From Candidatus Nanopelagicales bacterium (GTDB lineage Bacteria; Actinomycetota; Actinomycetes; S36-B12), in the NCBI GenBank assembly GCA_023263845.1, contig JALQUH010000227.1, positions 1 through 44,955 on the forward strand: DNA of 44,955 nt. The letters are read 5' to 3'. Position 1 is the stretch's first letter. Every line of letters starts with the position of its first letter. The position numbers and the translations under genes are program-made. Positions 25,149 to 34,053 of the stretch are shown here, piece by piece. The notes under the pieces are model-generated. The model was not told the origin of the DNA. It saw nothing but the letters and a program-made list of their open reading frames with translations, and did not search any database.

Positions 25149-26452
25149 CGGGCAGCCACTCCTTCGAAGACGTAGCCGGCGGCGGGCGGGAATGACTCGT
25201 CGACCGGGACGCTCGTCGCGGTCTGGAACTCATCACGGAAATACTTCACGGCGGCGGGGTACGGGGTCGCGGCAGCATCACCAAGCGCACAGAACGAGCG
25301 CCCCATGATGTGACCGCACACCTCATTGAGCAGGTCCATATCCGGGTCTGTGCCGTGCCCGGCCTCGAACTTGTCCAGCAGACCGGTGATCCAGTAGGTG
25401 CCCTCGCGGCAGGGCGTGCACTTGCCGCAGGACTCGTGCTTGTAGAACTCCAGCCAACGTGTCACCGCCTTGACCACGCTGATGGTGTTGTTGAAGATCA
25501 TTGGGGTGCCGGTGCCCAGCATCGAGCCAGCGTCGACCATGGCCTCGTAGGTCAAGGGGGTATCGAGGTGGTCCGCCGTCAGCATGGGCACGGACGAGCC
25601 GCCGGGCAGCCAGAACTTCACCGGGCCACCGCCGATGACGCCACCGGCGTACTCGAGCAACTCACCCATCGTGATACCCAGGGGCGCCTCATAGATCCCG
25701 GGGCGCACCACGTGGCCGGAAACCGCGAAGACCTTGAAGCCGGGCGACTTCTCGGTGCCGAACTGACGGAACCAGTCGACCCCGTTGTTGATGATCCAGG
25801 GCACGTTGGCAATGGTCTCGACGTTGTTGACGACCGTCGGGGACGCGTAGAGACCGTGCGTGGCCGGGAACGGCGGCTTTAGGCGCGGCTGGCCGCGCAG
25901 ACCCTCGAGAGAGTTGAGCAGGGCGGTCTCTTCGCCACAGATGTAGGCACCGGCGCCGGAGTGCACGGTGACACTCAAGGAAAATCCCGAGCCGGAGATG
26001 TTGTCGCCGATGAGGCCCGCCTGCTCCGCTTCGCGAATCGCGGCGGCCACGCGACGGATGGACTGGGGGACCTCGCCACGGATGTAGATGAAAGCGTGAC
26101 TCGCGCGAATCGCGTACGAGGCGATGATGACGCCCTCGAGGAGCGCGTGCGGGTTGGCGATCATGATCGGGACGTCCTTGCAGGCACCCGGCTCGGACTC
26201 GTCGGCGTTGACGACCAGGTAGTGCGGCTTGCCGTCGTTTTGTGGGACGAAACTCCACTTCAGACCGGTCGGGAAGCCTGCACCACCGCGGCCACGAAGT
26301 CCGGTGTCCTTGACCATGCCGATGATCGCGTCGGGGTCCATAGCCAACGCCTTTGGCAGCGCTCGATAGCCACCCTTGCGTCGATACCCCTCGATCGTGA
26401 ACAGGTCGGGGGTGTCCCAGTGCTCGGTGATGACCGGAGTCAGCGGAGTCAT
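25145..26452 (-). CDS. nuoF: NADH-quinone oxidoreductase subunit F
   Basis: FMN and NADH-binding subunit, 435 residues, with cluster N3. Motifs: [18 protein letters not shown] (NADH/FMN glycine loop), [26 protein letters not shown] and [15 protein letters not shown] (N3 ligands). It overlaps nuoE by 4 nt. Its presence shows that the canonical complex here takes electrons from NADH. Confidence 0.97.
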   Translation of the reverse strand: MTPLTPVITEHWDTPDLFTIEGYRRKGGYRALPKALAMDPDAIIGMVKDTGLRGRGGAGFPTGLKWSFVPQNDGKPHYLVVNADESEPGACKDVPIMIANPHALLEGVIIASYAIRASHAFIYIRGEVPQSIRRVAAAIREAEQAGLIGDNISGSGFSLSVTVHSGAGAYICGEETALLNSLEGLRGQPRLKPPFPATHGLYASPTVVNNVETIANVPWIINNGVDWFRQFGTEKSPGFKVFAVSGHVVRPGIYEAPLGITMGELLEYAGGVIGGGPVKFWLPGGSSVPMLTADHLDTPLTYEAMVDAGSMLGTGTPMIFNNTISVVKAVTRWLEFYKHESCGKCTPCREGTYWITGLLDKFEAGHGTDPDMDLLNEVCGHIMGRSFCALGDAAATPYPAAVKYFRDEFQTATSVPVDESFPPAAGYVFEGVAAR

Positions 26453-27105
26453 GCGTCGCCTCCCGGTGCTGCTGGCGCGGACATTCCGTGTTCGCGCGCG
26501 TACGTGAGCCCGGCGAGCATGATTGCGTCTGCCTCCCCGCCCTCACCGGCGAGACCATCGACGGGGAAGGCGAGCGTGTGCTCGGTTGCTTGGAAATCTC
26601 GAATGACCGGTCCGCGCGTGGACTGGACCACCTCGCCGCGAGCGAGCCGGTCGATGATGTCAACGGCGCTGCTCGGCGTCTGGTTGTCCATGAACTCCCA
26701 GTCCACAGTCATGACCGGCGCGTGTGTGCACGCGGCCTGGCACTCGATCCGCTCAAGCCAGAACGTGCCATCGACATCAGTCTCATTGTGTCCAGCACCG
26801 AGGCGCTCGGCGACCGCGTCGTAGACGGCGTCACCACCGAGCAGCGCGCACAGGGAGTTGGTGCAGACTCCGATGTGGTGCTTGCCGACCGGCTTGCGCT
26901 TGTACATCGTGTAGAACGTCGCGACCGCGGCTACCTCGGCGGTGGTGAGCCCGAGGACGCCGGCGATGGTTTCCATGGCCTCAGGCGTGACCTCATCATC
27001 GATGCTCTGCGCCAGATGGAGCAGCGGCATGAGAGCCGAACGCGAGTTGGGGTAGCGGCCGATGATCTCCGTCATCTGCGCACGCAACTCCGGGGTGAGT
27101 TCCAT
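26449..27105 (-). CDS. nuoE: NADH-quinone oxidoreductase subunit E
   Basis: Thioredoxin-fold [2Fe-2S] (N1a) subunit, 218 residues. Ligands are in the pairs CTNSLC and CQAAC (ECQAACTHAPV). The helical N-terminal part (YPNSRSALMPLLHLAQ) and VATFYTMYKRKPVGKHHIGVC are typical. The C-terminal tail is somewhat longer than in E. coli. The ATG overlaps nuoD by 1 nt (TGATG). Confidence 0.96.
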   Translation of the reverse strand: MELTPELRAQMTEIIGRYPNSRSALMPLLHLAQSIDDEVTPEAMETIAGVLGLTTAEVAAVATFYTMYKRKPVGKHHIGVCTNSLCALLGGDAVYDAVAERLGAGHNETDVDGTFWLERIECQAACTHAPVMTVDWEFMDNQTPSSAVDIIDRLARGEVVQSTRGPVIRDFQATEHTLAFPVDGLAGEGGEADAIMLAGLTYAREHGMSAPAAPGGDA

Positions 27106-28487
27106 CAGCGATCCACCCCACCCATGACCGGATCGATGCTCGCCACGGCGGCGACGACGTCGGACACCATGCTGCCGTCACACATGGCCGCAGTGGACTG
27201 AAGATTGTTGAAGGACGGGTCACGGAAGTGTGCACGGTAGGGGCGGGTGCCACCATCGCTCACCAGATGCACACCAAGTTCGCCGCGGGGCGATTCCACC
27301 GCTGAGTAGACCTGGCCGGCCGGCACGCTGAAGCCCTCCGTCACCAACTTGAAGTGGTGGATGAGCGCCTCCATCGACTCGGTCATGATCTCCTTGATGT
27401 GCTCCGGCGAGTTGCCCTGGCCGTCGCCACCGAGCGATAGTCGCGCGGGCCAGCCGACCCGCTTGTCCTCGATCATGACCGGACCGGGCTGCAGTCGATC
27501 GAGAGCCTGCTCCACGATCTTCATCGACTCGTGCATCTCCTGGATGCGAATAAGGAAGCGCCCGTAGACGTCGCAGGTGTCCGCCGTCGCGACCTCGAAC
27601 TCGTAGTTCTCGTAACCGCAGTAGGGCTGAATCTTGCGAAGGTCGTGTGGCAGGCCGGTGGACCTCAGGATCGGGCCGGTGACACCGAGCGCCATGCAGC
27701 CGGCAAGATCGAGGTAGCCGATCCCGACGGTGCGCCCCATCCAGATGGCATTGTCGACGAGCAGATCCGCGGTGTCTTTCATCCGCTTCTTCAGCAGTGG
27801 GAGAGTCTCGCGGATGCGCTGGACCTGGTCATCGGTGATGTCCTGGACAACACCACCGGGACGAATGTAGGCGCTGTTCATGCGCAGCCCGGTGACCATC
27901 TCGAAGATGTCGAGGATGAGTTCCCGCTCACGGAAACCGAAGGTCATGGCCGTCAACGCACCGAGCTCCATTCCGCCGGTGGCGAGCGCGACCAGGTGCG
28001 AGGAGATGCGGTTGAGTTCCATCATGAGGACTCTGATGACAGTGGCGCGCTCAGGGATCTCATCGGTGATATCGAGAAGCTTCTCCACCCCAAGGCAGTA
28101 CGCCGCCTCGTTGTAGAACGGGGTGAGGTAGTCCATACGCGTCGCGAAGGTCACACCCTGAGTCCAGGTGCGGAATTCCATGTTTTTCTCGATGCCGGTA
28201 TGCAGGTAGCCAATGCCGCACCGGGTCTCGGTGACGGTCTCGCCCTCAAGCTCGAGGATGAGGCGGAGCACGCCGTGGGTCGACGGGTGCTGTGGGCCCA
28301 TGTTGACGACGATGCGTTCCTTCTGGCCTTCGTCGGGCGCCTCGATCGTGTCCCAATCCCCACCGGACACGGTGTAGACCGTGCCTTCGGTCGTCTCGTA
28401 GGACAGTGCGTAGGGATCGACAATCTCCTCGGCACCCTCGAAGGAGACGTCCTCGGTCATGAGGGTCTCGTCGGTCATGTCAGACAT
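27105..28487 (-). CDS. nuoD: NADH-quinone oxidoreductase subunit D
   Basis: 49-kDa quinone-site subunit, 460 residues. Motifs: [22 protein letters not shown] with the quinone-binding His, [17 protein letters not shown] and [15 protein letters not shown] near the C-terminus. It is the only D-type subunit gene in the window: the triad at 7237-8428 has no D partner. It overlaps nuoC and nuoE by 1 nt each. Confidence 0.97.
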   Translation of the reverse strand: MSDMTDETLMTEDVSFEGAEEIVDPYALSYETTEGTVYTVSGGDWDTIEAPDEGQKERIVVNMGPQHPSTHGVLRLILELEGETVTETRCGIGYLHTGIEKNMEFRTWTQGVTFATRMDYLTPFYNEAAYCLGVEKLLDITDEIPERATVIRVLMMELNRISSHLVALATGGMELGALTAMTFGFRERELILDIFEMVTGLRMNSAYIRPGGVVQDITDDQVQRIRETLPLLKKRMKDTADLLVDNAIWMGRTVGIGYLDLAGCMALGVTGPILRSTGLPHDLRKIQPYCGYENYEFEVATADTCDVYGRFLIRIQEMHESMKIVEQALDRLQPGPVMIEDKRVGWPARLSLGGDGQGNSPEHIKEIMTESMEALIHHFKLVTEGFSVPAGQVYSAVESPRGELGVHLVSDGGTRPYRAHFRDPSFNNLQSTAAMCDGSMVSDVVAAVASIDPVMGGVDR

Positions 28488-29233
28488 CAGGTGTACGACC
28501 TCCGCTGATCGGGCGGCGGTACCTCAGCGCCCTTGTACTCCACAGGAATTCCACCGAGCGGGTAGTCCTTACGCTGAGGATGGCCTGGCCAGTCATCCGG
28601 CATCTCGATACGGGTCAGTGACGGATGATCGTCGAAGATGATGCCGAAGAAGTCGTAGGTCTCCCGCTCGTGCCAGTCGTTGGCCGGGTAGACCTTGGTG
28701 ATCGACGGAATGTGCGGGTCGACGTCCGGGCAGGTCACCTCGACACGAAGCCGACGGTTGTGCGTGATCGACTGGAACGGGTAGACCGCATGCAGTTCAC
28801 GGCCCGCATCACCGGGGTAGTGCACGCCGTTGACGCCCATGCACATCTCAAATCGCAACGCGGGCTCATCCCGTAGTGCGGCCACGAATGTGACGAGGTG
28901 CTCGCGCCGAACGAAGAAGGTGATTTCGCCGCGGTACACGACGACCTTCTCCACCGCGGACTCCATCGGCACGCCACGATCGGTGAGGGCCAGGCTCAAT
29001 TCCTGCGCAGCGTCATCGAACCAACCGCCGTACGGAGGAAGCGTCGGGCCCGGCATCACGATGGGGGCTACGAGTCCGCCGAAGCCGGACGTGTCTCCAC
29101 CATCGACGGCCGAGAAGGCACCGTGGCGGACACCGACAATCTCGAGTTCGGGGATCTCGGCGGTCGATGTCGCTCGGGCCGCTACTTCAATGCCGGCCTC
29201 GGTCGGAGAGACAGGGGTCTGGTCGTCACTCAC
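28487..29233 (-). CDS. nuoC: NADH-quinone oxidoreductase subunit C (canonical)
   Basis: 30-kDa peripheral arm subunit, 248 residues. Signature: [27 protein letters not shown] followed by [19 protein letters not shown]. It has an N-terminal extension of about 80 residues relative to the short NuoC-like protein of the triad. The ATG at 29233 overlaps nuoB by 4 nt. Confidence 0.97.
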   Translation of the reverse strand: MSDDQTPVSPTEAGIEVAARATSTAEIPELEIVGVRHGAFSAVDGGDTSGFGGLVAPIVMPGPTLPPYGGWFDDAAQELSLALTDRGVPMESAVEKVVVYRGEITFFVRREHLVTFVAALRDEPALRFEMCMGVNGVHYPGDAGRELHAVYPFQSITHNRRLRVEVTCPDVDPHIPSITKVYPANDWHERETYDFFGIIFDDHPSLTRIEMPDDWPGHPQRKDYPLGGIPVEYKGAEVPPPDQRRSYT

Positions 29234-29784
29234 CGCAGCAGGCCCTTCATCTCCAGGGTGGGAGCCGCCGTCAGTGCGGCGAACTCCTCGGCGTCCTGGA
29301 CGCGCAATGCATCAGCGCCGAGCTTCATGTCCTGGATCTGGTCGTGAATCTTCAAGATCGCATTGATGAGCATTTCGGGCCGAGGGGGGCAGCCGGGGAG
29401 GTACATGTCGACGGGGACGACGTGGTCGACACCCTGAACGATCGCATAGTTGTTGAACATCCCACCGCTAGAGGCGCACACGCCCATCGCGAGAACCCAC
29501 TTGGGGTTGGGCATCTGGTCGTAGATCTGGCGCAGAACCGGCGCCATCTTCTGACTGACCCGGCCAGCGACGATCATCAGGTCGGCCTGGCGCGGCGATG
29601 CGCGGAAAACCTCCATGCCGAACCGAGCGAGGTCATAGCGCGGGCCACCGGTCGCCATCATCTCGATGGCACAGCAGGCCAGTCCGAACGTCGCGGGCCA
29701 CAGTGATCCCTTACGGGCATAGCCGGCGACCTTCTCGACCGTGGTGAGCAGAATTCCACTGGGGAGCTTCTCTTCCAGACCCAT
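29230..29784 (-). CDS. nuoB: NADH-quinone oxidoreductase subunit B (canonical)
   Basis: N2-cluster subunit, 184 residues. Cysteines in [19 protein letters not shown] and [11 protein letters not shown]. It also carries [44 protein letters not shown], which the NuoB-like paralogue keeps only in reduced form. It lies 4 nt after nuoA. Confidence 0.97.
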   Translation of the reverse strand: MGLEEKLPSGILLTTVEKVAGYARKGSLWPATFGLACCAIEMMATGGPRYDLARFGMEVFRASPRQADLMIVAGRVSQKMAPVLRQIYDQMPNPKWVLAMGVCASSGGMFNNYAIVQGVDHVVPVDMYLPGCPPRPEMLINAILKIHDQIQDMKLGADALRVQDAEEFAALTAAPTLEMKGLLR

Positions 29785-29788
29785 ATCG

Positions 29789-30166
29789 CTAGTCCCAATC
29801 CAATCCGCCGCGTCGCCACTCGTAGACGTACGGCACCGTCAGGTTGAACAGGAACAGCATCATCGCGAGGAAGACGAAGAGCGGCAATTGGTCGAAGGCG
29901 ACCGCCCACGGGTAAAGGAAGACGATCTCGATGTCGAAGATGATGAACATCATTGCGGTCAGGTAGTACTTGACCGGGAAACGGCCGCCGCCCATGGGCT
30001 GCGGCGTGGGCTCGATACCGCACTCATAGGCGTCCATCTTGGCCCGGTTGTAGCGCTTCGGACCGGTGAAGGTGGTCGCGGTGACGCTGAAGATGGCAAA
30101 GCCCGCGGCCAGGATGCCGAGAACGAGGATGGGGGCGTAGGGGCTCACCACACTCCTCACAGGCAT
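29789..30166 (-). CDS. nuoA: NADH-quinone oxidoreductase subunit A
   Basis: Three-helix membrane subunit, up to 125 residues, first gene of the operon. Motifs: [43 protein letters not shown] (Asp/Glu cluster near the quinone loop). The start is uncertain: ATG at 30166 has GAGGA only 1 nt away, while GTG at 30148 has AGGAG 4 nt away and would give the usual short N-terminus ([11 protein letters not shown]). Confidence 0.95.
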   Translation of the reverse strand: MPVRSVVSPYAPILVLGILAAGFAIFSVTATTFTGPKRYNRAKMDAYECGIEPTPQPMGGGRFPVKYYLTAMMFIIFDIEIVFLYPWAVAFDQLPLFVFLAMMLFLFNLTVPYVYEWRRGGLDWD

Positions 30167-30198
30167 GTCCTCGGGCTCAGGGGCGAGCTCTCGATCGG

Positions 30199-30215
30199 CG
30201 GACTCCTAGAGTCCG
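30199..30215. promoter_or_regulatory. 17-bp palindrome in the nuo leader
   Basis: CGGACTC-CTA-GAGTCCG, a perfect 7-bp dyad with a 3-nt centre, 33 nt before the nuoA ATG. It could be an operator or a short leader hairpin. There is no T-run, so it is not a typical terminator for menG. Confidence 0.5.
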
Positions 30216-30225
30216 ACCGCTGGGC

Positions 30226-30252
30226 AGTCTACCGACGTCCCCAAGTGCTCAA
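30226..30252 (-). promoter_or_regulatory. Candidate nuo operon promoter
   Basis: On the minus strand TTGAGC and TAGACT are separated by 15 nt. The TTGAGC overlaps the menG stop codon. The 17-bp palindrome would then lie just after the start of transcription. Spacing is a little short, so this is tentative, and read-through from menG is possible. Confidence 0.3.
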
Positions 30253-30938
30253 CGCCACCCCCGGTGGAGCGCAACGATCCCCCCGGACAGGTCAAGCCAC
30301 GCCACGTTTCGCCAGCCCACCGAGATCATCCGCGCGGCAAATCCGGCCTGGTCGGGCCAGGCCCGGATGGACTCGGCGAGGTAGACGTAGGCGTCCGGGT
30401 TGGAGGCCGTACGGCGTGCGATCTCCGGCAGCATCCCCATGAGGTACTGGGAATAGACCGTACGGAACGGTGCCCAGGTGGGGTGGGAGAACTCGCAGAC
30501 GACGACCCGGCCGCCTGGACGCGTGACGCGTCGCATCTCGGCGAGGGCCTGATCGGGGTCGGCGGTGTTACGCAGCCCGAACGACATCGTGACGGCGTCG
30601 AAGGACTGGTCGGCGAAGGGAAGGGCAAGGGCGTCGCCAGCCACGAACGGCAGGCTCGGCTGGCGGCGGCGGCCGACCTCGAGCATGCCCAGGGAAAAGT
30701 CGCAGGGAACGACGAGCGCTCCACGCTCGGCCAAGGGGGCGCTGGAGGTACCGGTGCCCGCTGCCAGATCCAGGATGCGCTCGCCGGGGCGGGGCGCGAT
30801 GGCATTAACGACGGCCCGGCGCCACAGCCGGGTCTGACCGAGGGCAAGCACGTCGTTGGTGAGGTCATAGCGCGCAGCAACGTCGTCGAACATGGCGGCT
30901 ACCTCGTCGGGGCGCTTGTCCAGGTCAGCTCGAGCCAT
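30249..30938 (-). CDS. menG: Demethylmenaquinone methyltransferase
   Basis: SAM-dependent C-methylation of demethylmenaquinone, the final step to menaquinone. The 229-residue UbiE/MenG family protein has [27 protein letters not shown] at the N-terminus, [12 protein letters not shown] (SAM-binding motif I), [26 protein letters not shown], and [32 protein letters not shown] at 30938 with GAGAGGA 7 nt upstream. It is divergent from menF and lies directly upstream of nuoA in the same direction. Confidence 0.95.
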   Translation of the reverse strand: MARADLDKRPDEVAAMFDDVAARYDLTNDVLALGQTRLWRRAVVNAIAPRPGERILDLAAGTGTSSAPLAERGALVVPCDFSLGMLEVGRRRQPSLPFVAGDALALPFADQSFDAVTMSFGLRNTADPDQALAEMRRVTRPGGRVVVCEFSHPTWAPFRTVYSQYLMGMLPEIARRTASNPDAYVYLAESIRAWPDQAGFAARMISVGWRNVAWLDLSGGIVALHRGWR

Positions 30939-31077
30939 GGGCGCATCCTCTCACTGCTCCCCCGACCAGCCCCTCGCGCCGCTTGTCCAACTCCGCGGGA
31001 GCCACGGCGAGGAGTCACTGCTGACGTGACCGGCCGCTTGGGACCCCGGTCCGGCTGCCGGGTCTGGCAGGACCCCC

Positions 31078-31083
31078 TACGCT
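31078..31083 (+). promoter_or_regulatory. -10 box of a leaderless menF promoter
   Basis: TACGCT, then CAGGGG, then GTG. The TANNNT box is 6 nt before the start codon, so transcription would begin at or next to the GTG. The same CCTACGCTC string occurs before menE. Confidence 0.6.
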
Positions 31084-31089
31084 CAGGGG

Positions 31090-32334
31090 GTGTCTACTCC
31101 CCTGGCGGCCGCTCCGGCCGGGCCGCGAGTGCGCACCTATCCCATCAGTGATCCGGGCCGCCTACTTGAGCGTCTGCCCGCCGAGCCCAGCGCCGCCTGG
31201 GTCCACCGCGGTGAGGGCCTGGTCGGCTGGGGAGTTGCCGCCTCCTGGGAGGTCACCGGCGACGAGCGCTTCAGCCGGACTCAGCGGCAGTGGAGCGAGT
31301 GGTGCCAGCGAGCACAGGTCGAAGACCCGCTGGAGATGCCGGGCAGCGGACCGGTGGCCTTCGCCACCTTCACCTTCGACCCCGAGCCCACTTCGGGGGC
31401 TCGCTCGCTCGTCGTGGTCCCCCGGATCCTCGTCGGCCGACGCGATGGGCACTCCTGGGTCACCGTGGTGGGTGACGGAGAACCCACGCTCCCGCCCGTG
31501 GCCGTACCCGAGCCTCCGTCGCAGGTCGATTGGTCGCGCGGAAGTCGCACATCTTCGGAGTGGGAGGCTTCCGTCGCCGAGGTCATCACTCGGATAGCCC
31601 GAGGCGAACTGGACAAGGTGGTGCTCGCACGCGACATCGTCGCCGAGCTGGGCACGAACTTCGATCCGCGCTACCTGCTGCTCCGGCTCGAGGACGCCTA
31701 CCCCGAATGTTGGACCTTCCATGTCGGCAACATGGTGGGAGCGACCCCCGAACTCCTAGTACGGCGCACCGGCGATGACGTTCTGTCGCGAGTCCTTGCG
31801 GGCACCGTCAAGCGGCGCGGTGAAGACTCCGTCGATGCCTCGCTAGCCCAAGCCCTTCTCGGCAGCGGCAAGGACCTCGAAGAGCACGAGTACGCCGTCC
31901 ATTCGGTGGCGCGCGCTCTTGCCGCGCATTGCACCGACCTTGATGTGCCCGACCGCCCGCATGTGCTGCGTCTTGCCAACGTCCAACATCTCGCCACCGA
32001 CGTCACCGGACGTCTCGCAGACGATGCTCCCGTTGTGGCTCTGGCCGCGTCGCTTCATCCCACGGCCGCCGTCTGCGGCACGCCCACCGAGCGCGCCCTG
32101 GCCACCATTCGCGAGATCGAGGGTATGGACCGCGGCCGCTATGCGGGGCCCATCGGTTGGTTCGACTCACGCGGTGACGGCGAGTTCGGTATTGCCTTGC
32201 GCTGCGCAGAGATCGGTAAGGATCGTCTGCGACTCTTCGCAGGCTGCGGAATCGTTGCTGGCTCCGATCCCGAAGCCGAACTTGCCGAATCGCGGGCCAA
32301 GTTTCTGCCGATCCGACAGGCGCTCGGCGACTGA
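31090..32334 (+). CDS. menF: Isochorismate synthase
   Basis: Converts chorismate to isochorismate, the entry step to menaquinone. The 414-residue chorismate-binding protein has ARGELDKVVLARDI (general-base Lys), GATPELLVRR, HPTAAVCGTP, GRYAGPIGWFDSRGDGEFGIALR and LFAGCGIVAGSDPEAELAES with the Mg-binding Glu. Salicylate and anthranilate synthase components share this fold, but menD is in the same cluster and no glutamine amidotransferase partner is present. GTG start at the leaderless promoter. It is followed 24 nt later by the TetR-ACT-GNAT gene. Confidence 0.92.
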   Translation: MSTPLAAAPAGPRVRTYPISDPGRLLERLPAEPSAAWVHRGEGLVGWGVAASWEVTGDERFSRTQRQWSEWCQRAQVEDPLEMPGSGPVAFATFTFDPEPTSGARSLVVVPRILVGRRDGHSWVTVVGDGEPTLPPVAVPEPPSQVDWSRGSRTSSEWEASVAEVITRIARGELDKVVLARDIVAELGTNFDPRYLLLRLEDAYPECWTFHVGNMVGATPELLVRRTGDDVLSRVLAGTVKRRGEDSVDASLAQALLGSGKDLEEHEYAVHSVARALAAHCTDLDVPDRPHVLRLANVQHLATDVTGRLADDAPVVALAASLHPTAAVCGTPTERALATIREIEGMDRGRYAGPIGWFDSRGDGEFGIALRCAEIGKDRLRLFAGCGIVAGSDPEAELAESRAKFLPIRQALGD

Positions 32335-32346
32335 GCCGGCACCACC

Positions 32347-32352
32347 TAGGCT
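32347..32352 (+). promoter_or_regulatory. -10 box of a leaderless promoter for the TetR-ACT-GNAT gene
   Basis: TAGGCT, six nucleotides (GACGTC), then ATG at 32359. It gives the gene its own promoter just after menF. Confidence 0.6.
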
Positions 32353-32358
32353 GACGTC

Positions 32359-34053
32359 ATGTCGGACGAGGCGTCACGGGAGCGTCCGCTACCGCGCGTC
32401 GAGCGCGAGCGTCGCGAGCGCATTCTCGCTGCCGCGACCGACCTTTTCGAGACGGCCGGCGTCGCTGAGACGTCACGACGTGACATCGCGCACGCCGCTG
32501 ACGTCGCTACACGCTCGGTGACGTCCTGGGCCTCGTCACGTACTGACGTCCTTGCGCGTGTCGTCGCAGCACTCCCCTTCCCGCCCACCTCACAACGCAT
32601 CCAGGAAGTCGACGACGCGGCATCGCCCATGACGACCATCCTCACCGCGGCGCGCGATGCCTTTGGCGCTCCAGCGTCGGTGTGGGATGACATTGAGTTA
32701 CAGGCCGTCGCCCTGGCCCCGTTTGACGATGAGCTCGCGGCCGTCGTGCGCCAGCGCATGGCCATGCGATGGGAGGCCGCGCACAACGTCGTCCGACGAC
32801 TGCGCGGTGAAGGAGCGGTCGACGCAGCCATCGATGATGACGCGGCGACGCTTCTGGTCATCGCTGTCGGCGCCGGCCTAGCGCTACTCGACGGCCTCGT
32901 ACCGCGAAGTGCCGATGCGCAGGCATGGTCACGGTTGACCGCCCGACTGCTGGAGTCACTCGCGGCCGCTGACCCGCCGGAGTTGGACTACGACGGGCCG
33001 ACCCGTCCCATGCGTGTTCGCGTCGTCGCCCCGGATAGCCCGGCGGCGACCGCCCGGGTCCTGCGCGTGCTGGCGCTCATGCGTGTCGACCTGATTTCCC
33101 TGTTCACCCACGCGCAGGAAGACGACACCCAACTCGTCGACATGATCGTCTCCGTCCCGGAGGGCATGGACCGTGGCACTCTGCGCCAGGCACTCGCCAC
33201 GGTCGCCCACCGAACCAGCGTGCGGCGCGGCTCGGAGGAGGACGAGGATGACCTGGTGGCGAGGATCCTCGACGCCTCGGCCCAGCTCGTCGCCCATCCG
33301 CAACGCGCTCCACGTGCCGCAGCCGATCTCGTCATGGCCGATTCGTGGACCGTGGAGCCGGCGACCTCCGGTGAGGACGCCGGACCCAACGTCATGCGCC
33401 TGCAGTGGACCCCGGAGCATCACGTGGTCCTGCGGCGGGCGGGGGCGCCGTTCGCCGCGGTGGAGCGGGCCCGCGCATCCGCCCTTCTGCGTCTTGTCGA
33501 GCAGATCGCATCTGCCCCGGCCGGTGCCGGCGGCTTCGGCTGGGTCGAACATCTGCGGGATGGTTCACGCGTCGAGATTCGCCTCGCCCGACCGGAGGAC
33601 TCCGACGATGTCGAGGACATGCACGAACGCTCGTCGGAAGCCACCCGCTACCAGCGATACTTCGCCCCGATGAACGATTGGCGTGTCGACCAGCTCAGTC
33701 GAATCTCTGGCGGTCACCGGGGCGCAACACTCGTCGCGCAGGATGCGACGGGTCAGGTCATCGGCCTGGGCAATCTCTTCCCCGAGCACCCGGACGACAC
33801 GAGTACCGCCGAGATCGCCGTCATCGTCGAAGATGCCTGGCAGGGGCTCGGACTCGGCACCCTGCTGCTTGCGCACCTCACCGAACTTGCACGGCGCCAA
33901 CGATTCACGGCCTTGACGGCTCTGGTGCTGGCCACCAACACCGGCATGATCCAACTGCTCGAACGTCTGGACCTGACCTGGACCAAGCAGACCGATCCCG
34001 ATCTCGGCGCCGGCATCGTGCGCCTGAGCGCCGACCTCGGCGAGGGCTCCTAG
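32359..34053 (+). CDS. TetR-ACT-GNAT three-domain fusion protein
   Basis: A 564-residue protein with three recognisable parts. Residues about 16-70 are a TetR helix-turn-helix (RRERILAAATDLFETAGVAETSRRDIAHAADVATRSV), with a helical effector domain to about 200. Residues about 216-285 look like an ACT domain (MRVRVVAPDSPAATARVLRVLALMRVDLISLF, then LVDMIVSVPEG). Residues about 403-560 are a GNAT acetyltransferase resembling actinobacterial Pat-type enzymes (RYQRYFAPMND; acetyl-CoA loop WQGLGLGTLLLAHL at about 494-507; LATNTGMIQLLERL). ACT-GNAT amino acid-regulated lysine acetyltransferases are known in actinobacteria; an added TetR part is unusual to my knowledge. The frame is continuous with no sign of frameshift. 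Target genes and substrates are unknown. Its stop shares CTAG with the stop of menD on the other strand. Confidence 0.82.
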   Translation: MSDEASRERPLPRVERERRERILAAATDLFETAGVAETSRRDIAHAADVATRSVTSWASSRTDVLARVVAALPFPPTSQRIQEVDDAASPMTTILTAARDAFGAPASVWDDIELQAVALAPFDDELAAVVRQRMAMRWEAAHNVVRRLRGEGAVDAAIDDDAATLLVIAVGAGLALLDGLVPRSADAQAWSRLTARLLESLAAADPPELDYDGPTRPMRVRVVAPDSPAATARVLRVLALMRVDLISLFTHAQEDDTQLVDMIVSVPEGMDRGTLRQALATVAHRTSVRRGSEEDEDDLVARILDASAQLVAHPQRAPRAAADLVMADSWTVEPATSGEDAGPNVMRLQWTPEHHVVLRRAGAPFAAVERARASALLRLVEQIASAPAGAGGFGWVEHLRDGSRVEIRLARPEDSDDVEDMHERSSEATRYQRYFAPMNDWRVDQLSRISGGHRGATLVAQDATGQVIGLGNLFPEHPDDTSTAEIAVIVEDAWQGLGLGTLLLAHLTELARRQRFTALTALVLATNTGMIQLLERLDLTWTKQTDPDLGAGIVRLSADLGEGS

